A stretch of DNA of 38,475 bases from Acidobacteriota bacterium (GTDB lineage: Bacteria > Acidobacteriota > Terriglobia > UBA7540): contig JAKAWN010000016.1 of NCBI GenBank assembly GCA_021827245.1, positions 1-38,475 of the forward strand, in the 5' to 3' direction. Every line of letters starts with the position of its first letter. The first letter of the stretch is position 1. Below, piece by piece: positions 33,736-38,475 of the stretch. Made by a program: the position numbers and the translations under genes. The notes beneath the pieces were generated by a model, which worked only from the letters and a program-made list of their open reading frames with translations, was not told the origin of the DNA and searched no databases.

Positions 33736-35115
33736 TTGATAAATAGAAAGATACAGCGCCTTTCAGTTCTACTCATATGGGTCGTCGCTTCACAGTGCAT
33801 GTTAGCCATCACAATGTGGGCCCGGCCCGGCCAAAATCTTCCTTCGCCTGGCAATGGTGCTCCGCCGGGAATCGAAAAGGTTCATCACATCATCTGGATC
33901 ATCCAGGAGAACCGATCCTTTGACAACTATTTTGGAACATACCCGGGTGCTGACGGTTTCCCCTCGGGCACTTGCCTGCCGACGCGCCCGGGTTCCAAGA
34001 GTTGCGTGAAGCCCTTCCACATGCCGCAATCGATCCCCTGCGACCTTCACCACAATTGGAATGTTGCCCATGCAGCGTACGACCATGGCAAGATGGACGG
34101 CTTTGTCTGGGCCGAAGGGTCGAAATACACCATGGGCTACCTGGACCAGCGGGACATTCCGAACTACTGGGCCTACGCACGCCATTACGTGCTGGCAGAT
34201 CATTTTTTTTCTTCGCTGATCGGACCCAGCCTGCCCAACCATGTTTATACGGTGGCCGCTACCTCGGGAGGGCTGATCCGCAATGTCTGCTCCAAGAATC
34301 ACGAAATCGCACTCCTTAAGCGTATCATGCACGACAAGGACGGATTTAGCTTTGCCTCCATGGTCACTCTGCTCGCGAGGAAAGACATCTCGTGGAAATA
34401 CTATGTGGAGACGAATAGCACCCCGGTCAAGGTAAATGATGACTGCCACGTGGTTAATCCGGAACCGCAACAAATGGGCCTATGGAACCCTCTTCCTGGA
34501 TTCAAGGCGATTCGCGACAGCCGCACTCTGATGTCCCATCTCGTTAACCTGAAGCAGTATCAACGCGATTTGCGCGATGGGACGCTGCCCGCCGTTTCCT
34601 GGATCGTTCCCGATTTCCAGGACAGCGAACATCCTCCGGCCACCCCGGAGCAGGGAATGTGGCATGTGACGAGGCTGATCAATGCGCTCATGCAGAGCCG
34701 CTACTGGCATGACAGCGTGGTCTTTCTCACCTGGGATGACTACGGAGGCTTTTACGACCACGTGCCTCCGCCTCAGGTCGACGCCTATGGTTACGGGCTG
34801 CGCGTCCCCCTGCTGGTGATCTCGCCATTCGCCAAAAAGGGGTACACCGATCACCAGCGAGGCGGTCTTACGTCAATGCTGCGATTTATTGAGGTACGCT
34901 TCAATCTGCCTAATCTTACTAAGCGCGACCTGGAAAGCGGCGACATGAACGAGGCGTTTGATTTCTACCAGAAACCTAACCCGCCGCTCATTATTCCTGT
35001 GCCGTCCAACCTCAAGGAGCGGGTGATTTACCGCACCTGCGTTTACAAATCAAAGGCGCACATACCTCATGCGCCATACCCTCATCTGCCACTGATGAAA
35101 CCGGAAAAGAAGTAG
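33736..35115 (+). CDS. Secreted phospholipase C-like phosphoesterase (PF04185)
   Basis: A 459-residue member of the bacterial phospholipase C/acid phosphatase family, which cleaves phosphodiesters or phosphomonoesters outside the cytoplasm. Seen: a signal peptide in the first 29 or so residues, [20 protein letters not shown] (family N-terminal motif with the metal-site Glu and Asn), [56 protein letters not shown] and [15 protein letters not shown]. Start TTG 33736 is chosen from GGAGGT just upstream (spacing is short) and the signal peptide; the next ATG (33799) would cut into it. It stands alone, followed by a good terminator. Confidence 0.9.
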   Translation: MINRKIQRLSVLLIWVVASQCMLAITMWARPGQNLPSPGNGAPPGIEKVHHIIWIIQENRSFDNYFGTYPGADGFPSGTCLPTRPGSKSCVKPFHMPQSIPCDLHHNWNVAHAAYDHGKMDGFVWAEGSKYTMGYLDQRDIPNYWAYARHYVLADHFFSSLIGPSLPNHVYTVAATSGGLIRNVCSKNHEIALLKRIMHDKDGFSFASMVTLLARKDISWKYYVETNSTPVKVNDDCHVVNPEPQQMGLWNPLPGFKAIRDSRTLMSHLVNLKQYQRDLRDGTLPAVSWIVPDFQDSEHPPATPEQGMWHVTRLINALMQSRYWHDSVVFLTWDDYGGFYDHVPPPQVDAYGYGLRVPLLVISPFAKKGYTDHQRGGLTSMLRFIEVRFNLPNLTKRDLESGDMNEAFDFYQKPNPPLIIPVPSNLKERVIYRTCVYKSKAHIPHAPYPHLPLMKPEKK

Positions 35116-35122
35116 CGGGTAA

Positions 35123-35161
35123 CGCAGAGTTGGGCTCGGTGCGCGCTACTCTGCGGCTTTT
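35123..35161 (+). terminator. Intrinsic terminator after the phosphoesterase gene
   Basis: CGCAGAGT (35123-35130) and ACTCTGCG (35148-35155) form a perfect 8-base stem with a 17-base loop, followed by GCTTTT. It starts 8 bases after the TAG. Its position between convergent genes supports the call. Confidence 0.6.
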
Positions 35162-35199
35162 CTCCGGTGGTTGTCCGCGAGTTTGCGGCGTGCTTCGAA

Positions 35200-35217
35200 A
35201 ATGTCAAATGAGACATT
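35200..35217. repeat. Inverted repeat between convergent genes
   Basis: AATGTC-AAATGA-GACATT, 6-base arms with a 6-base spacer. On the minus strand it is followed by TTCG and could mark the end of the dehydrogenase transcript, but it is AT-rich and weak. Confidence 0.25.
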
Positions 35218-35325
35218 ATATTTAGGCCCAGTTACAAAATCGAAACCCACAGAGTTTCAACGAACGAAGTCGCTACCTGCTTATAGCTGAAGATGCGGCA
35301 TTGCGGAAAGGGGTCATTTCGGGGT

Positions 35326-36327
35326 TTACTTCAAGGCTCCCACAACTGCGCAGGTGAATTCATCCGTCGTGGCTGTGCCGCCGACGTCATGCGTCAGATA
35401 GCGGCCCTCGCGATAGACGCTGTGAATGGCGTGCTCGGCGCGGTCGGCAACGGCATTCTGGCCGAGATGGCGAAGCATCAGAACCGAGGAGAGCATCATG
35501 GCCGTGGGGTTAGCCAGATGCTTGCCAGCAATATCCGGGGCGCTGCCGTGAACCGCTTCAAACAGGGAGCACTCGGCGCCGATATTTGCTCCCGGAACCA
35601 GGCCCAACCCTCCAACCAGCCCGGCGCACAGGTCTGAGATGATGTCGCCGTAAAGGTTTTCGAGCAGCAGCACATCGAACTTATCGGGACGCATGACGAG
35701 CTGCATACAGCAGTTGTCGACAATAAACTCCTGAAGCTCAATCTCGGGATAGTCGCGGGCCACATCACGAATGGAGCGGAGAAACAGCCCGTCCGAGAGT
35801 TTCATGATATTGGCCTTATGAACGGCCGCCACCTTTTTGCGTCCCATCCGGCGGGCATAGTCGAAGGCAAAGTGCGCGATGCGGGTGGAGGCATACTCAG
35901 TAATCACCTTCAGGCTCTCGACAACGCCGGGAGCTACCTCGTGTTCCAAACCCGAATACAGGTCTTCGGTGTTCTCCCGCACGATGATCAAATCGACTGA
36001 CTTAAACGGAGTTCTCACGCCCGAAAAGCACTTGACCGGCCTCAGGTTGGCATAAAGGTCAAGGGCCTTTCGCAAGGCGACGTTGATGCTGCGGTGGCCG
36101 GCCCCGATCGGAGTGGTAATGGGACCCTTAAGCGCCACGTGTGTTTTTCGAACCGCCTCAACCAGCGGGTTCATTTCAGTTTCACCAGTCCGTCTGCCCA
36201 CAAGGGGGGTCGCAGGCATTTCAATCCACTCGATTTCTGCACCTGCAGTCTCGAGCAACCGCACGGTAGCGGAGGATACCTCCGGCCCGATACCATCACC
36301 AGGAATCAGTGTCACTTTAGCGCTCAT
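35326..36327 (-). CDS. icd: NAD-dependent isocitrate dehydrogenase-type decarboxylating dehydrogenase
   Basis: A 333-residue member of the isocitrate/isopropylmalate dehydrogenase family. Seen: LIPGDGIGPEV, ALKGPITTPIGAGHRSINVALRKALDLYANLRPVK (with the substrate Ser), IVRENTEDLYSG, VHKANIMKLSDG, ENLYGDIISDL and HGSAPDIAG. The SINV/ALRK block is that of isocitrate dehydrogenases, and the D-I after AP (K-Y in NADP enzymes) points to NAD. A homoisocitrate or isopropylmalate role is less likely. ATG 36327 follows AAGGGAAA. The upstream exported protein is on the same strand, 45 bases away, and may share its transcript. Confidence 0.9.
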   Translation of the reverse strand: MSAKVTLIPGDGIGPEVSSATVRLLETAGAEIEWIEMPATPLVGRRTGETEMNPLVEAVRKTHVALKGPITTPIGAGHRSINVALRKALDLYANLRPVKCFSGVRTPFKSVDLIIVRENTEDLYSGLEHEVAPGVVESLKVITEYASTRIAHFAFDYARRMGRKKVAAVHKANIMKLSDGLFLRSIRDVARDYPEIELQEFIVDNCCMQLVMRPDKFDVLLLENLYGDIISDLCAGLVGGLGLVPGANIGAECSLFEAVHGSAPDIAGKHLANPTAMMLSSVLMLRHLGQNAVADRAEHAIHSVYREGRYLTHDVGGTATTDEFTCAVVGALK

Positions 36328-36372
36328 GCTTTTCCCTTGAAGGACAAGTGTCTGGTTTTGTCAGTACCGAAC

Positions 36373-37368
36373 TTATTGCTGGCCCTGGTTGGCAACCGGA
36401 GCGTTCAGCAACTGCGCCAGGTCGCTGATTGAAGTTGAGGCTTCCAGGCTCAGCTTCGAGCCGTCGACATCGACGTTCATGTTCTGCAGGATCTGTGAAA
36501 GCGCGGGGGATACATTCTTCCGCAGCGCCGGTTGGGCATTGCGCAAAAGGCTTAGAAGCTGGCTGAATCCGTTGGCGGCTTGCGGATTTTGGCAAAGGAT
36601 CGAAAGATGAGCCGTGATATTACCGCCCCAGTTCACACGGTAAAGAACTGCTTTCACAGAGCCGAAAAGGGCGCTGGGATCAACCTGGATATTCTTGCCT
36701 TGGGTCAACCACGGAATAGCCTGGTTGGCAGCAGCAAGCCCCGTAGCAATGCCCCATTGAGGCGCCCGGCCGTCCAGGTCGCCCTCCCAGCGCTGGAAAT
36801 TGATGTTGGAACTCAGGGGAGGGCGCTTGTAATTGCGAACATCAATCAAAGCTTTGATGTCGTCGAGGCGGCCGAATTCCGCTGTCGAGCTGTCCATGAA
36901 GGTGAAAAAGATCTGGGTCCTCGGGGAGCCGCCCCCAAACGAGTAAAGATCATAGCCGTCATATCGCTGAATCGCCATGTTATTACTGGCGAAGAACTCA
37001 TGTATCTGGTCGGGCTGGAAAGTGCCTTCGGCCAGCCCAAAGAAGCGCGTCGTGTCCTGCGCCTCTCCTCGCCAGCCGAGAACGAGCTCATTAACATCTT
37101 TATCCGGATCGATGCCCGCCGCTCTCAGCATGGTTTCAAGACTGCGAAGCTGCGGACTCAGCAGGTGAGCCTCGATGAGCGGATACTGGGGTACCGTTCG
37201 AAGCTCCGCCAGATTTGTATAAGCCATCTGCTGAGTATCCGCCGGAAAACTCGCCAGCGCGTCCGAGCCGGCATATTGTCCGTAAAGCGGAATGGTGAAA
37301 AAGAGGGCGGCAGCGATCAACGGAACGGAAAAAACTGTCCGCAAGAATGGTCGTCGCGTGGCTTCCAA
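36373..37368 (-). CDS. Exported hypothetical protein
   Basis: A 331-residue protein with no known function. It starts at TTG 37368, preceded by GGGGGTGA, and has a signal peptide (about residues 8-30, LRTVFSVPLIAAALFFTIPL then YGQ). The mature part opens with DALASFPADTQQMAYTNLAE, a pattern that I associate with conserved uncharacterised acidobacterial proteins. The rest is alpha/beta with several short hydrophobic strands and no recognisable catalytic motif or cysteines in pairs. The opposite strand has a long open frame that is a shadow. It lies upstream of the isocitrate dehydrogenase on the same strand. Confidence 0.75.
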   Translation of the reverse strand: MEATRRPFLRTVFSVPLIAAALFFTIPLYGQYAGSDALASFPADTQQMAYTNLAELRTVPQYPLIEAHLLSPQLRSLETMLRAAGIDPDKDVNELVLGWRGEAQDTTRFFGLAEGTFQPDQIHEFFASNNMAIQRYDGYDLYSFGGGSPRTQIFFTFMDSSTAEFGRLDDIKALIDVRNYKRPPLSSNINFQRWEGDLDGRAPQWGIATGLAAANQAIPWLTQGKNIQVDPSALFGSVKAVLYRVNWGGNITAHLSILCQNPQAANGFSQLLSLLRNAQPALRKNVSPALSQILQNMNVDVDGSKLSLEASTSISDLAQLLNAPVANQGQQ

Positions 37369-37753
37369 AAATCACCCCCGGAGTCAGAGACAGTTATCAC
37401 GAAGAAATAACCGAATTGCAAAGGCGCGTGCCATTACCCATCGGAGCTTCCCAGCAACGCCCCTCTTCTGCGCCCTGCACAACCGTGCGGCGGATCTCAC
37501 CGCCTTCGAAACTCTATTATCACTGCTATCTTGCAATGCGTCCACTTTATCCCATATTCGGAATGTCTCGATCCCATAGGGACGATACTTTTATCAGGCC
37601 TGCGTGTCGCCTGCCTTGTAGGTCGGGTAATCTGCCCCTGCTGCAAGTTCCACGGATGCCGGCGAACTTGCTTTTTGCGGGCCTGTTTGTTAAGTTAATT
37701 TAGAGTAAGTTGTGACTCAACGATACACATTCGACAAGCCAAAGGAGTAGAGA
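37369..37753. other. Intergenic region between the exported protein gene and the IscA-type gene
   Basis: 385 bases with no gene I can support. It holds a hairpin TCGATCCC-ATA-GGGACGA (37568-37585, one bulge) followed by CTTTTATC, which looks like a terminator for a short plus-strand transcript, and an AT-rich stretch at 37683-37715 that may carry the promoter of the Fe-S gene. The latter has AAGGAG directly upstream (37740-37747). Confidence 0.5.
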
Positions 37754-38080
37754 ATGGCTATTGAACTGACGCCGCATGCAGTCGATAAAGTGAAAGAGAT
37801 CCTGGCGCAACAGACCCCGGCGCCTGTGGGGCTTCGCGTCTCTGTTGTGGGTGGAGGCTGTTCCGGCTTTTCATATCAGATGAACTTCGAAAATGAGACC
37901 AATGAAATTGACAAGGTTTACGAATTTGACGGATTGAAGGTCTTCGTCGATCAGGCATCATTGATGTATCTTAACGGGACCAAAATCGACTTTGTTGAAA
38001 GCCTGGAAGGCTCAGGCTTCAAGTTCGACAATCCCAACGTTAAGACGACTTGCGGCTGCGGAAGCTCATTCAGCACCTAG
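37754..38080 (+). CDS. erpA: IscA/ErpA/HesB-type iron-sulfur carrier
   Basis: A 108-residue A-type carrier that receives and hands on Fe-S clusters. The three cluster ligands are there: Cys36 in GGGCSGFSY, Cys100 and Cys102 in TTCGCGSS. The length and the strands between them are standard. ATG 37754 has AAAGGAG upstream. It stands alone, without iscU or sufB neighbours. Whether it is ErpA, IscA or SufA cannot be told from sequence; the broad A-type name is secure. Confidence 0.93.
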   Translation: MAIELTPHAVDKVKEILAQQTPAPVGLRVSVVGGGCSGFSYQMNFENETNEIDKVYEFDGLKVFVDQASLMYLNGTKIDFVESLEGSGFKFDNPNVKTTCGCGSSFST

Positions 38081-38190
38081 CTGGCGCTCCGGGCGGGCGC
38101 TTGCGGTTGCAGGCTGATTGACAAGCGCTCCGATCCGTACGTTCCCTTTCCAAAAGCAGGAATCGTGTCCCCTGAAGGACAAGGCCGGAG

Positions 38191-38475
38191 GTGTGCTCCC
38201 ACCCAGTCGAGTGCTCTCCTTGTGTGCTTTTCGCATTTTCTCCTCCCAGCGGCCAGGCGTTGGACCTGGCGTGCGGCTACGGTCGAAATGCTCGCTGCCT
38301 GGCCCGTCAAGAGCTAAGTGTAGTGGCCATTGGCCGTTCGCGGAGCGCGCTCGCGGCAGGCAGCGCAAAGGCTGCCCGGTCAAAACTCAAAGTCGCTTAT
38401 TTGCAGGCAGACTTCGCCCGATTTGCGCTCCTTGTAATTCGTTTTCCGTAGTAATTTGCTGGTAGTGACTCTTCT
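38191..38475 (+). pseudogene. Decayed class I SAM methyltransferase fragment (truncated by window end)
   Basis: One frame gives ALDLACGYGRNARCLARQE and SALAAGSAKAARSKLKVAYL with LQADF, matching motif I and the following helix and strand of TehB-like methyltransferases. The ribose-binding acid at the end of strand 2 is Gly (VVAIGRS, normally AIDRS). The frame then ends at a stop (38449-38451), while another frame reads NSFSVVICW and stops at 38463-38465, which resembles the next motif (NSFDVVV). So a frameshift and stop codons have broken the gene. A sequencing error is the alternative. The rest lies beyond the window. Confidence 0.5.

Noticed and set aside
36580..37410. 276-codon open frame on the plus strand opposite the exported protein
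   Set aside because: It lacks a ribosome site and any family feature; the minus-strand frame has a signal peptide and a recognisable composition.
1..38475. CRISPR array, prophage, insertion sequence or tRNA genes
   Set aside because: No regular repeat-spacer pattern, no transposase or phage gene, and no tRNA cloverleaf that I could identify by eye; a covariance-model scan would be needed to exclude small RNAs fully.

Overview
The window reads as a chromosomal segment of a Gram-negative bacterium with a fairly GC-rich genome, most likely an acidobacterium. Support for this: an lpxD gene (outer-membrane lipid A), a BshC-type bacillithiol ligase, several exported proteins, and an exported protein of a type I associate with Acidobacteria (36373-37368). 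The assignment rests on gene content and my memory of families, not on a search. I see no phage genes, insertion sequences, CRISPR arrays, rRNA or tRNA genes.

Layout: (1) 1-7151, plus strand: the 3' part of carB, a DapA-family aldolase overlapping it, bshC, a YjbQ-family protein, hemW and a threonine aldolase. (2) 7232-7999, minus: an exported PEGA-like/TPR protein converging on the aldolase. (3) 8148-15098, plus: a compact run that starts with an acyl-CoA dehydrogenase (apparently from a CTG codon), then meaB and methylmalonyl-CoA epimerase (propionyl/methylmalonyl-CoA handling), a metallo-beta-lactamase-fold hydrolase, MTA phosphorylase (mtnP), a PfkB-family kinase and a GT-C membrane glycosyltransferase. 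(4) 15161-16033: a dapF homologue in which both catalytic cysteines are serine. (5) 16074-17853: two divergent exported SAM-methyltransferase-fold proteins, one of them an isoaspartyl methyltransferase. (6) 17944-21952: amino-acid permease, M61 peptidase and PlsC acyltransferase with overlapping ends, converging on lpxD (21996-23018, minus). (7) 23197-24398: a PilZ protein and a LuxR-type regulator with a degenerate receiver. (8) 24399-24878: an unusual AT-rich, structured intergenic region. (9) 24879-33491: xerD, a CCA-adding/poly(A) polymerase family protein, a monoheme cytochrome c, dnaE, accA and a family 2 glycosyltransferase. (10) 33736-38080: a secreted phospholipase C-like phosphoesterase, an NAD-type isocitrate dehydrogenase and an exported hypothetical protein (both minus), then an IscA/ErpA Fe-S carrier. 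(11) 38191-38475: what looks like a decayed methyltransferase.

Most genes are housekeeping and packed in short operons: peptidase-permease and membrane-lipid genes overlap by one base, the kinase and glycosyltransferase overlap by eight, and yjbQ and hemW are two bases apart. The items that most deserve a second look are the Ser/Ser DapF, the receiver domain lacking its phosphoacceptor, the CTG-started acyl-CoA dehydrogenase, the permease leader that pairs with its own ribosome-binding site, the structured region before xerD, and the two exported methyltransferases. I did not find a convincing undescribed multi-gene system.
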